Below are positions 8,642 through 16,675 of a stretch of DNA of 64,000 bases, in pieces. Numbering within the stretch: the first letter of the stretch is position 1; each line of letters starts with the position of its first letter. Source of the stretch: Rhodospirillaceae bacterium UBA1479 (GTDB taxonomy: Bacteria; Pseudomonadota; Alphaproteobacteria; Rhodospirillales; Casp-alpha2); NCBI GenBank assembly GCA_002325375.1, contig DCRZ01000009.1, forward strand, positions 406,156 through 470,155. The letters are read 5' to 3'. The translations under genes and the position numbers were made by a program. Under the pieces are notes generated by a model. The model saw nothing but the letters and a program-made list of their open reading frames with translations, searched no databases and was not told the DNA's origin.

Positions 8642-9823
8642 ATGCAACGCGCCGTCATCGTTTCCACCGCCCGCACCCCCATTGGGAAAGCATCGCGCGG
8701 GGCCTTCAATAACACCCATGGCGCGACCCTGGCGGGGCATGTCATCCAGCACGCGGTCGCGCGCGCCGGGATCGACCCGGCCGAGGTCGAGGACGTGGTG
8801 CTCGGCTGCGGCATGCCCGAAGGCGCGACGGGCAAGAACATCGCCCGCATGTCGGTGATCCGCGCGGGCCTGCCGGTCACGACCGGCGGCACGACCATCA
8901 ACCGGCTGTGCGCGTCCGGCCTGCAGGCCATTGCCGTGGCCGCCAACCGGGTCGTCATGGACGGCCTGCCCGTGGCCGTGGCCGGGGGCTTGGAAAGCAT
9001 CAGCCTGGTGCGCGACAACGCCATGAAGAACGAGGTCAAGGAAGACTGGCTGCTTGAGCACAAGCCGGAGATGTGGATTCCCATGATCGACACGGCCGAC
9101 CTTGTGGCGGAGCGCTATGGCGTCACCCGTGCGGCCCAGGACGAATATTCCCTGGAAAGTCAGATGCGCACGGCGGCGGCCCAGCAGGCGGGCAAATTCG
9201 ATGACGAGATCGTGCCGCTGACCACCACCATGTTGGTCAAGAACCGGGAAACAGGCGAGGTCACGGAACAGGAAGTGACCCTGGACAAGGACGAGGGCAA
9301 CCGTCCGACCACGACGCTGGAAGCCCTGGCCAAGCTGGATCCCGTGATGGGGCCGGGCAAGTTCGTCACGGCGGGCAATGCCTCGCAGTTGTCCGACGGG
9401 GCGTCGGCCTGCGTCATCATGACGGAGAAAGAGGCCGAACGCCGGGGCCTGCAGCCGCTCGGGATTTTCAAGGGGTTGGCCACGGCGGGTTGTGAGCCCG
9501 ATGAAATGGGCATCGGCCCGGTGTTCGCCATCCCGCGCCTGCTGGAACGCCAGGGTCTGAAGATGGACGATATCGACCTGTGGGAACTGAACGAGGCCTT
9601 CGCGTCGCAGGTGCTGTACTGCCGCGACAAGCTGGGCATTCCCCAGGAAATCCTGAACGTCAATGGCGGCGGCATTTCCGTAGGCCATCCCTTCGGCATG
9701 ACCGGCGCCCGTCTGACCGGCCACGCCCTGATCGAGGGCAAGCGCCGGGGGGCCAAGAACGTGGTCGTCACCATGTGCATTGGCGGCGGCATGGGCGCGG
9801 CGGGTCTGTTCGAGATTTGCTGA
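8642..9823 (+). CDS. Acetyl-CoA C-acyltransferase (thiolase)
   Basis: A 393-residue thiolase, the last step of beta-oxidation: it cleaves 3-oxoacyl-CoA to acetyl-CoA and a shortened acyl-CoA. The nucleophilic Cys is in NRLCASGLQ (about residue 90). The catalytic His is in NGGGISVGHPFGMTGAR and the second catalytic Cys in MCIGGGMGAAG near the C-terminus. Most thiolases have NRLCSSG or NRFCSSG; the Ala here is a mild variant. AAGGA stands 8-9 nt before the ATG. It ends the acyl-CoA run and converges with the histidine kinase gene across only 22 nt, with no visible terminator. Confidence 0.93.
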   Translation: MQRAVIVSTARTPIGKASRGAFNNTHGATLAGHVIQHAVARAGIDPAEVEDVVLGCGMPEGATGKNIARMSVIRAGLPVTTGGTTINRLCASGLQAIAVAANRVVMDGLPVAVAGGLESISLVRDNAMKNEVKEDWLLEHKPEMWIPMIDTADLVAERYGVTRAAQDEYSLESQMRTAAAQQAGKFDDEIVPLTTTMLVKNRETGEVTEQEVTLDKDEGNRPTTTLEALAKLDPVMGPGKFVTAGNASQLSDGASACVIMTEKEAERRGLQPLGIFKGLATAGCEPDEMGIGPVFAIPRLLERQGLKMDDIDLWELNEAFASQVLYCRDKLGIPQEILNVNGGGISVGHPFGMTGARLTGHALIEGKRRGAKNVVVTMCIGGGMGAAGLFEIC

Positions 9824-9845
9824 CGAAATAACGGCGGACGATGGA

Positions 9846-11813
9846 TCACGCGGCGTTTGCGTTGCGCGGCCAATAAGTTGTCGCGATGGTGCCGGTGTTG
9901 GGCGCACTCGTCAGTTCCAACTTTCCGCCGTTCAGAACCATCAAACGTTTGACGATGTAAAGCCCCATGCCGGCGCCGTTGGACGTCCGCTCTTGTTTCG
10001 AATAGCGGTATGCGGCTTTCGATTTCAGGAACGGCTGGCCAACGGCACTAAGCATATCACCCGGAATGCCCGGGCCGTTGTCGGAGACCACGACTTTGGT
10101 GAATCCGTTCGCCATATCGGCGTCGACGCTGATCTTGATTTCCACGCCCACGCCGCCGTGGCTGATTGAATTGGTGGTGAGGTTGAGGATCGTCTGACGA
10201 AAGGATTGCTTGTCGGCGGTGATCAAGACGGGAACCTCTTTCTTGAGGAAGGAAAGAACGGCCGTCGCCGCCTCAGTTGTTTTTAGGGGACGGATCAGGT
10301 TTTCGATTTCAGCAACGGCATCGAAGGTTTCGAATTCAAGCGCTCTGCCGCCGGACTCGATAACCGATACGTCCAAAATCTCGTTGACCAGATTCAACAG
10401 ATGCCTGCCGCTTTCGCGGATATCACCCAGGTAGGATTGGACGGTGTTCGGATCTTGTCGCAGTTGCGGAGTTTCGAGCAGAAGATCGGCCATGCCAATC
10501 ACGGCATTCAAGGGGGTGCGGAGCTCATGGCTCATGTGGGAAATGAACTCCGACTTGGCTTGGCTGGCTTTTTCCGCGGCTTCCTTGGCGCGGGCGAGTG
10601 CAGCGGCGACGACGTTTCGTTCCGTCGTGTCTCGCAGGGCCGCGACGATCACGGAGCGATCGGCTTGCCGACCTTCCGTTAATACAGCCTCGAGATACAC
10701 ATGGGTTCCGTCCTTTTGACGGCCGATGATGGAGAACCCGTTTCCTTCCGGTGATCGCGTCGAGGGATCGGAGAAGTAGCGCATCATCGGCGCGCGATCC
10801 TCGTTTGTTCTGAGGTTCGAAAGCAATTGGGCGATATTAAGCCCGACGAGTTCGTTGGCCGGATATCCGAATATTCGGACAGCGGCCGCGTTACATGTTT
10901 CGATTATTCCGTGACCATCCAATGTCAGCACCGCGTCTGCCACGTTGTCCATGATCAGTTGCAGGCGTTGGGCGGTTTGGCTGGCGCGTTGGCTCGCCTC
11001 CTTCCGGAAAAAAACTTCGGATGCCAATCGGCGGTCAAACACGACGGCGGCAATGCCCGCGATCAAAATCAGTGTTGCGACGGTGGCCGTCGCAACGGCC
11101 AATACGTCGGTACCGATGCTTGGAAGCGGTGTTGTGGTCCCGTTCCGCGCAAGACAGATTGCGGAACTCATCGCCGTGTAGTGCATCCCTGCCACGGCGG
11201 CGCCGATCAGCAGCGCCGAGATCGCCTCGTTGGCCAGGGTGCGGATGGTATCCCGGCGTGACGCCCTGAACGCGACCCAGAGCGCACACATGGCAAGGGC
11301 CACCGCGACGAGTAGTGACAGTACGAACAGCGGCAGGTCGTAGCGGATATAAGCGTCGAAATCGACGGCACCCATGCCGGTGTAATGCATCAGGCCAATA
11401 CCGCCACCCAGGACAATACCGCCCATGTAGAGACGCACCCGCGTCACGTTGCTGCGTGCGACGATATGCAGGTTCCATGCGCTTGCAAGGACCGCGGGTA
11501 TTGCGGATACCAGGGTGATCAGGGGGTCATAGTTGACCGGAATCGGCAGTTCATACGCGAGCATGCCGATGAAGTGCATGGCCCAAATTCCAAGACCCAT
11601 GATCAGCGCGCCGCCCGCCATCCACGGGTACCGACTACGGGTGTGCTCGTGCTCCGCGATACGGTGCAACAGATGGACAAAAGCAAACCCTGCCAGCGTC
11701 GCGACGAAGAACGATAGGATCACAAGGGCGGAATTGTATTCGGACGGAAGGACGACGCTTGGGTCGACCTTCAGCGCGAAGAAGCGCGCGATATCTAAAT
11801 GATTTGGCCACAT
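9846..11813 (-). CDS. MHYT-domain sensor histidine kinase with PAS domain
   Basis: A membrane sensor kinase of about 655 residues. The N-terminal third is a seven-helix MHYT sensor with the signature repeated three times (MHFIGM, MHYTGM, MHYTAM). MHYT is thought to bind copper and sense O2, CO or NO. A PAS domain follows (about 285-400, with IETCNAAAVRIFGYPANELVG). The HisKA box has the phospho-accepting His in FISHMSHELRTPL (about 425), and the HATPase domain has DNGPGIPG and GAGMGLYIVKRL. The start at MWPNHLD (11813) is preferred over one 24 codons upstream because that extension looks non-coding; the SD is weak. No response regulator is adjacent, so the partner is unknown. Confidence 0.88.
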   Translation of the reverse strand: MWPNHLDIARFFALKVDPSVVLPSEYNSALVILSFFVATLAGFAFVHLLHRIAEHEHTRSRYPWMAGGALIMGLGIWAMHFIGMLAYELPIPVNYDPLITLVSAIPAVLASAWNLHIVARSNVTRVRLYMGGIVLGGGIGLMHYTGMGAVDFDAYIRYDLPLFVLSLLVAVALAMCALWVAFRASRRDTIRTLANEAISALLIGAAVAGMHYTAMSSAICLARNGTTTPLPSIGTDVLAVATATVATLILIAGIAAVVFDRRLASEVFFRKEASQRASQTAQRLQLIMDNVADAVLTLDGHGIIETCNAAAVRIFGYPANELVGLNIAQLLSNLRTNEDRAPMMRYFSDPSTRSPEGNGFSIIGRQKDGTHVYLEAVLTEGRQADRSVIVAALRDTTERNVVAAALARAKEAAEKASQAKSEFISHMSHELRTPLNAVIGMADLLLETPQLRQDPNTVQSYLGDIRESGRHLLNLVNEILDVSVIESGGRALEFETFDAVAEIENLIRPLKTTEAATAVLSFLKKEVPVLITADKQSFRQTILNLTTNSISHGGVGVEIKISVDADMANGFTKVVVSDNGPGIPGDMLSAVGQPFLKSKAAYRYSKQERTSNGAGMGLYIVKRLMVLNGGKLELTSAPNTGTIATTYWPRNANAA

Positions 11814-12144
11814 TGGTGATTGCCTGCGGATTTCGTACCGTACTTGGCGGTGATGTTGCGGGCCGAGCCGTTTCGGTGCCGCCAATAGTCAACCGGGTTC
11901 ATATGCGAATTAAGACGAAGACATTCCTTTGGAACCGGACAGTTAGATTTATTGAGACGCGGGGCTCCCTAATGCAGGACTAAACCCATGATTTTCATGC
12001 CACAACAGGTGACGCTTATGCATATATGCATACAGGTTTTGGATAGGATATCAGTTCTTTAGCATGGGGGATGTGTTCTCCGTCACTCTATGGTGCCGGT
12101 CTATTGCCTTGGATTTTTCGAAGAAAAAGCTTCATACACAGGAA
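11814..12144. other. Divergent control region between the MHYT kinase and racemase genes
   Basis: A 331-base stretch with no convincing gene. It must carry promoters for both flanking genes. Its most striking element is the 16-bp palindrome at 12017-12032, described separately. A 27-codon in-frame extension of the racemase ORF begins at 12064 but lacks family similarity. Confidence 0.5.
12017..12032. promoter_or_regulatory. 16-bp perfect palindrome, putative operator
   Basis: TATGCATATATGCATA is a perfect palindrome and is also two direct copies of TATGCATA. It lies 112 nt upstream of the probable racemase start, in an intergenic region of otherwise ordinary composition. Such a site fits a dimeric repressor (GntR, LysR or similar), but none is encoded next to it. 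Confidence 0.5.
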
Positions 12145-12807
12145 ATGACAAATCAAATCGCCCTGATCCACGCCACCCGCGAAGCCATCCTGCCGGTCGA
12201 GACGGCGTTCAAGGATCTCTGGCCCGAGGCCGAGTATTGGACTCTGCTGGACGAAAGCCTGACCATGGATCTGGCGGCTGCCGGCGGCAAGTTGACCCCG
12301 GCGCTGACCGAACGGTTTCTCAACTTGGCGGCTTATGCCAAGGCCCGGCGGCCCGACGGCATTCTGTTCACCTGTTCCGCGTTCGGCGCGATCATCGACC
12401 AGATCGCGGCACAGTATGATGTGCCGGTGATGAAGCCGAACGAGGCCATACTCGATGCCGCCCTGGCCCGGGGTGGGCGCGTTGGCTTGTTGGCGACCCA
12501 TCCCCAGACCCTGCCGGACATGACGGCCGACATGGAAAACCTGGCGGCGGCCCGGAACATCGACATGACCGTGGTGCCGCTTCTGGTCGAAGGGGCCTGG
12601 GCCGACCTGGGGGCGGGGCGGCGCGACGCCCATGACCGCGCCGTGGTCGCGGCCGCACCCCGGTTGAACGATTGCGGCTGCATCGTGCTGGCGCAGTTTT
12701 CCATGGCGCCGTTGGCGGCAGAAATCGGTGCCGATACGGGCCTGCCCGTGCTGACCAGCCCCCATGCTGCCGTGGCCGAAATGAAACGCCGGGTGCTGGG
12801 CGTCTGA
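12145..12807 (+). CDS. Aspartate/glutamate racemase family protein
   Basis: About 220 residues with the Asp/Glu/hydantoin racemase fold. The two catalytic cysteines typical of the family appear as FTCSAFG (about residue 80) and a second position near DCGCIVLAQFSMAP (about 180). The sequence opens with MTNQIALIHATREAI, a typical first strand, so this ATG is preferred over one at 12064, although its purine-rich SD is very close. Members include amino-acid, maleate and hydantoin racemases or isomerases; the substrate cannot be told. It stands alone behind a perfect palindrome. Confidence 0.75.
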   Translation: MTNQIALIHATREAILPVETAFKDLWPEAEYWTLLDESLTMDLAAAGGKLTPALTERFLNLAAYAKARRPDGILFTCSAFGAIIDQIAAQYDVPVMKPNEAILDAALARGGRVGLLATHPQTLPDMTADMENLAAARNIDMTVVPLLVEGAWADLGAGRRDAHDRAVVAAAPRLNDCGCIVLAQFSMAPLAAEIGADTGLPVLTSPHAAVAEMKRRVLGV

Positions 12808-12829
12808 CGCGGCTGGTTCCGCAGGCTTG

Positions 12830-12970
12830 TTATTTCGTGACCAGTGCGGCGACTACGCCGATACCGATCACGATCATCACCCCAAAAATGACCAAATCGC
12901 GCATCGATTTAGGTTTTGCCTGGCCTTTGGTGTCGGTATGACCTTCGGGGCTTGTGGGATTTGTATCCAT
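12830..12970 (-). CDS. Small single-pass membrane protein (46 aa) behind an EcfG-type promoter
   Basis: Reads MDTNPTSPEGHTDTKGQAKP, then a basic segment (KPKSMRD) and one membrane helix (LVIFGVMIVIGIGVVAALV), ending TK. The ATG at 12970 has GGAGG about 9 nt upstream. The ORF stays open further upstream, but that part is not protein-like and contains the promoter. The gene is divergent from an ECF sigma factor gene and has a consensus EcfG promoter, so it is probably a general-stress gene. I do not recognise the family. A charged, polar N-terminus ahead of the helix suggests a cytoplasmic tail anchored at the inner membrane. Confidence 0.72.
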   Translation of the reverse strand: MDTNPTSPEGHTDTKGQAKPKSMRDLVIFGVMIVIGIGVVAALVTK

Positions 12971-13012
12971 GGCGTGCTCCCTCCGTTTGTTGTCACGTCC
13001 AATCCATGAATG

Positions 13013-13037
13013 AACGGTTGCGGACCGCAAAAGTTCC
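13013..13037 (-). promoter_or_regulatory. EcfG-type (general stress response) promoter
   Basis: On the reverse strand GGAAC (13037-13033) and CGTT (13016-13013) are separated by exactly 16 nt. This matches the alphaproteobacterial EcfG consensus GGAAC-N16/17-CGTT. Transcription would start about 35-40 nt before the ATG of the 46-aa membrane protein. I looked for the same pattern ahead of the neighbouring sigma factor, secreted protein and superoxide dismutase genes and did not find it. Confidence 0.7.
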
Positions 13038-13091
13038 AGCGCGGCCATGATTTTTCTCTGCCTGCACCGATTTACATCAGGAAAATATGTT

Positions 13092-13583
13092 ATGATCTCT
13101 GCCATGACCGAAAGGCGGATCATGCAGGCGATTGAGGATCAGATTCCCGACCTGTACCGGTATGCACGGTTCCTCGAAGCCACTCCGGACCGCGCCGACG
13201 ATCTGTTGCAGGATTGCCTGGAGCGGGGCGTGTCGCGCCTTGACCGTTTTCAGTCCGGTACGGACTTACGGGCTTGGTTGATCACCATCATGCACAACCT
13301 GTTCATCGACCGTGCGCGCCGACGGCAGCGGCGGGGATTTCACGTTCCCGTCGAAGATTGGCTTGTCGATTTCCACCAACCGCCTAACCAGATTGATCGC
13401 CTGCGCCTCAAGGATTTGGACCGCGCACTGGCGGCCTTGAAGCCCCGGGACCGGTGGATTCTTCATCTCGTGGTGATTGAGGGAAAACGCTATCACGACG
13501 TCGCGCGCGAATTGAATATCGCCGTCGGCACGGTGAAAAGCGGCCTGTCGCGGGCCCGTCGCGTGCTGGCCCGCGCGGCCTGA
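13092..13583 (+). CDS. ECF-family RNA polymerase sigma factor
   Basis: About 163 residues holding only sigma regions 2 and 4, as in group IV sigma factors. Region 2 spans IPDLYRYARFLEATPDRADDLLQDCLERGVSRLDRF through LRAWLITIMHNLFIDRARRR. Region 4 has the helix-turn-helix around VVIEGKRYHDVARELNIAVGTVKSGLSRARRVL. Start 13092 has AGGA 9 nt upstream; 13104 is the alternative. The two regions resemble those of the EcfG/general-stress group, but no NepR-like anti-sigma factor or PhyR is adjacent. It is divergent from a gene with an EcfG-type promoter. Whether it is the sigma that reads that promoter is inference. Confidence 0.88.
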   Translation: MISAMTERRIMQAIEDQIPDLYRYARFLEATPDRADDLLQDCLERGVSRLDRFQSGTDLRAWLITIMHNLFIDRARRRQRRGFHVPVEDWLVDFHQPPNQIDRLRLKDLDRALAALKPRDRWILHLVVIEGKRYHDVARELNIAVGTVKSGLSRARRVLARAA

Positions 13584-13765
13584 AGGCACCCGGTTCCAGC
13601 CGGGAAAACGCCACAATCGTTTCATGAAATGGAAATGCGTCCCGTGTTGCGGAATGCATCCTTGCGATCAGGGCAAAGCCGCCAGACGTCAGTGGCGCGT
13701 ACAGCCGGCAATGCGGTTTGCGCAATTCCTTTCATGCATTGCTTCGAAAAGAGGAAGAAGATCAC

Positions 13766-14227
13766 ATGACCTATCGAACTCATATTCGAACCCCGAATAC
13801 CCGTATCCCCATCGCCATTCTGGCCGCGGCGGCAGTCGCCGCGGGCCTGTCTGCCGCGCCGGGCGCCGCCCAGGCCGCAGGCGACAAGGCAGCCCCTCAG
13901 GAAGCCACGGCAGGGGATGCCGTCGATGACTTCGTCAACTGGGCGCAAAAGCAGGCCGAGGCATTGGACAGCAAGCTCGATGAAGCGGCATCAGATGCCA
14001 AGCAGGCAGGCGTCAATGCCGCCGACGAGGTCAAGGAGGAATGGCGCGAAGCCCGCGCGGCCATCGACCGCCAGCGCGATGCGCTCAATCAACAGATCGC
14101 CGATCTGAAAAAGTCGGCCAAGGGTGAATGGACGGATGCCAAGGAGGCCACCAAGGAAGGCCTGGCGGCGCTCGGCGACAAGATCGAGGAATTCCGCGCC
14201 ATGGTGACCGATAAGCAGAAGTCCTAA
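13766..14227 (+). CDS. Secreted alpha-helical protein of unknown function
   Basis: A 153-residue protein with an Ala-rich signal peptide (about residues 12-35, cleavage near AQA). The mature part is almost entirely charged, amphipathic helix, rich in Ala, Glu, Lys and Asp, with segments such as EEWREARAAIDRQRDAL and GEWTDAKEATKEGL. It has no Cys and no enzyme motif. The composition recalls CsbD-like, LEA-like and other stress-associated periplasmic coiled proteins, but I see no firm family match. GAGGAAGAA precedes the ATG. It lies between an ECF sigma factor gene and superoxide dismutase, which suggests a stress role by association only. Confidence 0.7.
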   Translation: MTYRTHIRTPNTRIPIAILAAAAVAAGLSAAPGAAQAAGDKAAPQEATAGDAVDDFVNWAQKQAEALDSKLDEAASDAKQAGVNAADEVKEEWREARAAIDRQRDALNQQIADLKKSAKGEWTDAKEATKEGLAALGDKIEEFRAMVTDKQKS

Positions 14228-14322
14228 CGCAGGCGCTTGCCGGCGGGCGCTGCGGCGTCCGCCGGCTGGTCCCACCGCCGACCGGCGCACTTTCCCCCCC
14301 CATGAACACGAAGGAACCGATA

Positions 14323-14946
14323 ATGACTTTCAAGCTTCCCGATCTTCCCTATGCCAAGGACGCCCTGTCGCCGCATATGTCGGAACGGACCCTCAGCTTC
14401 CATCACGGCAAGCACCACAAGGGCTACGTCGACAAGCTGAACGACGCCGTCAAGGGCACCGACTATGACGGCATGACGCTGATCGACGTCGCCCGCCGCG
14501 CCCATGGAAAGGGCGATACTGGGGTGTTCAACAACGCGGCGCAGGCCTGGAACCATGGGTTCTTCTGGCGCTGCATGTCGCCGGACCGCGCGGCGGAACC
14601 GACGGGACCTCTTGCGACCAGGATTTCGGAAACATTCGGATCCCTACCGCAATTGCGCACCCGTTTCATCGCCGACGGCATGGCCCGCTTCGGGTCGGGC
14701 TGGGTATGGCTGGTCGAAGGCACGGACGGCGCGCTCGACGTGGTCAGCACGGCCAACGCCGATCTGCCGCAGACCGCGGGGCTGAAGCCGCTGTTGACGT
14801 GCGACCTGTGGGAACACGCCTATTACCTGGATTATCAGAATGCCCGTCAGGCGTTTCTCGAAGCCTTCTTCGACCATCTGGCCGACTGGAACTTTGCCGC
14901 GACATGCCTGGAAACCCAGGGCGATCCTGAGATTCTCGCCGCCTGA
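14323..14946 (+). CDS. Superoxide dismutase, Fe/Mn family
   Basis: A 207-residue SOD that dismutates superoxide to hydrogen peroxide and oxygen. The metal ligands are in place: the first His in LSFHHGKHHKGYV, the second in AQAWNHGFFW, and the Asp and His in CDLWEHAYYLDYQN. The start MTFKLPDLPY has AAGGA 7 nt upstream and is preferred over the ATG seven codons earlier. The motif AQAWNHGFFW suits the iron-dependent (SodB-like) type, as is usual in alphaproteobacteria, but metal preference cannot be fixed from sequence. It is downstream of, and probably separate from, the secreted helical protein. Confidence 0.93.
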   Translation: MTFKLPDLPYAKDALSPHMSERTLSFHHGKHHKGYVDKLNDAVKGTDYDGMTLIDVARRAHGKGDTGVFNNAAQAWNHGFFWRCMSPDRAAEPTGPLATRISETFGSLPQLRTRFIADGMARFGSGWVWLVEGTDGALDVVSTANADLPQTAGLKPLLTCDLWEHAYYLDYQNARQAFLEAFFDHLADWNFAATCLETQGDPEILAA

Positions 14947-15258
14947 CAGAACCCCGCCGACCACCGGAAGCAAGAGAGAGCGACACCGCGAATTCCCTTG
15001 ACTTCCCGGGGGTCCCGGCGTCATGTAGCGCCAGCGACACTCCCATTCAGGTCGAATTTCGATCGCTTGCCGGACCCGACCATGTCGATCCGGTCTTCTT
15101 TGATACCGACATCTAAGGGCGTTTCGTGAGGCGGATATCCGTGTGAATGCGGTTCCGACCGAGAAAGCTTGCATGATGCCGGCGAACCTGCCGCCCCCGA
15201 CACGATCGCTTGGGGCGCGCGGGCGAAGACCAATTGATCGAGAGAGTATACATATCAC
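14947..15258. other. Gene-free leader region upstream of the DEAD-box helicase
   Basis: A 312-base stretch with no convincing gene. A 70-codon reverse ORF (15021-15233) has no SD and is not protein-like. The stretch is well placed to be a long 5' untranslated region of the helicase mRNA, as is common for cold-inducible RNA helicases. A small stem (CGGT, TCCG, ACCG) occurs near 15148-15160. Nothing more specific is visible. Confidence 0.4.
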
Positions 15259-16614
15259 ATGACCGATTTTGCGGGCCTTAACCTGGCCCAACCCATCCTT
15301 CGTGCGCTGAGCGACGAGGGCTACACCACCCCCACCCCCATTCAGGAAAAATCCATCCCGCCGCTGCTTGAGGGCCGCGATCTTCTGGGCGTGGCGCAGA
15401 CAGGCACCGGCAAGACCGCGTCCTTCGCGCTGCCGATTTTGCAGTCCTTCGCGGAAAATTCGCGCAAGGCCGTGCCGAACCGCCCGTTCGTGCTGATCCT
15501 GGCGCCGACCCGCGAACTGGTGACCCAGATCGCCGAAAGCCTGCGGACCTACGGCCGTCAGATGCCCCTGCGGATTCAGACCGTGTTCGGCGGCACCTCC
15601 ATGCGCAACCAGATCGTCGCCATGCAGCGCGGCGTTCATATTCTGGTCGCCACCCCGGGCCGTCTCATGGACCTTATGAAGCAGCGCCACGTCAACCTGG
15701 ACAGCGTCGACGTTTTCGTCCTCGACGAAGCCGACCGCATGCTCGACATGGGCTTCATCGGCGACGTCAAGCGGATCGCCAAGGTACTGCCCCACGAGCG
15801 TCAGACCGTGCTGTTTTCGGCGACCATGCCGAAAACCGTCGAAGGCCTGGCCAACGAGCTTCTGAACGATCCGGTGAAGGTCGAAGTGACACCCGCCGCG
15901 ACGACGGTGGAAAAGATCGAACAGCGCCTGCTGTTCGTCGCCAAGGACGACAAGCGGGCCTTGCTGGGCGAGTTGATGAACGATCCGCGCATCGAGCGGG
16001 TTCTCATCTTCACGCGCACCAAGCATGGCGCCGACCGGGTCGCCCGTCATCTGCACGACAACGGCGTGAAGTCCGATGCGATCCACGGCAACAAGGCCCA
16101 GAACGCCCGCCAACGGGCCCTCAAGGGCTTCCGTGACGGCGACATCCGCGCCCTGGTGGCGACGGACATCGCCGCCCGCGGCATCGATGTCGACGGCGTG
16201 ACCCATGTCATCAACTTTGACCTGCCGAACGATGCGGAAAGCTATGTCCACCGCATCGGCCGCACGGCGCGGGCGGGGGCTTCGGGCATCGCCATTTCCT
16301 TCTGCGCCCATGACGAACGCGGCTGTCTGCGCGATATCGAGAAATGCATTCGCCAGCCCGTCCCGGTGTTCGACGGCCATCCCTATCATGCCGCCGATAT
16401 CGCCAATTCGGCCGCCAATGACAGCGGTCCCGACGTGCGCAAGAACAACGGCGGCGGTGGCGGACGCAACGGCCAGGGTCGGGGCGGCCAGAACAGAGGC
16501 GGCCAGAACCGGGGCGGCCCAAGCCGCGGCGGTCCGGGCGGCGGCGGTGCCAAGCGCGGCGGCGGTCGCAGCCGCCGAGGCGCCCAGGGCGGCAACCGCG
16601 GTATGGCGGCCTAA
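15259..16614 (+). CDS. DEAD-box RNA helicase, RhlE-like
   Basis: A 451-residue ATP-dependent RNA helicase, likely acting in ribosome assembly and RNA decay at low temperature. Motifs in order: Q motif (about 25), AQTGTGKTA (motif I, about 52), APTRELVTQ (Ia), TPGRL (Ib), DEAD (II, about 158), SAT (III, about 190), and the C-terminal RecA domain with ATDIAARGIDVDGV and HRIGRTARAG (VI, about 330). The last 60 residues are a Gly/Arg/Asn-rich tail (GGQNRGG repeats), an RNA-binding extension typical of RhlE. GAGAG stands upstream of the ATG after a long gene-free leader. Confidence 0.92.
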   Translation: MTDFAGLNLAQPILRALSDEGYTTPTPIQEKSIPPLLEGRDLLGVAQTGTGKTASFALPILQSFAENSRKAVPNRPFVLILAPTRELVTQIAESLRTYGRQMPLRIQTVFGGTSMRNQIVAMQRGVHILVATPGRLMDLMKQRHVNLDSVDVFVLDEADRMLDMGFIGDVKRIAKVLPHERQTVLFSATMPKTVEGLANELLNDPVKVEVTPAATTVEKIEQRLLFVAKDDKRALLGELMNDPRIERVLIFTRTKHGADRVARHLHDNGVKSDAIHGNKAQNARQRALKGFRDGDIRALVATDIAARGIDVDGVTHVINFDLPNDAESYVHRIGRTARAGASGIAISFCAHDERGCLRDIEKCIRQPVPVFDGHPYHAADIANSAANDSGPDVRKNNGGGGGRNGQGRGGQNRGGQNRGGPSRGGPGGGGAKRGGGRSRRGAQGGNRGMAA

Positions 16615-16675
16615 CACGATCAAGGGTTAGACTGGCCGCTGTCCTGCGCATTTTGATCAAGGGAACAGCGCCAAG

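Noticed and set aside
7202..9907. A 901-codon open frame on the reverse strand across the fused beta-oxidation gene and thiolase
   Set aside because: It is a shadow of GC-rich codon use in two certain forward genes. The translation is rich in His, Gln, Arg and Gly with no domain, and lacks an SD.
13584..14322. A second EcfG promoter before the secreted helical protein or superoxide dismutase
   Set aside because: GGAAT- and GGAAA-like words occur, but no CGTT stands at 16-17 nt in either region.
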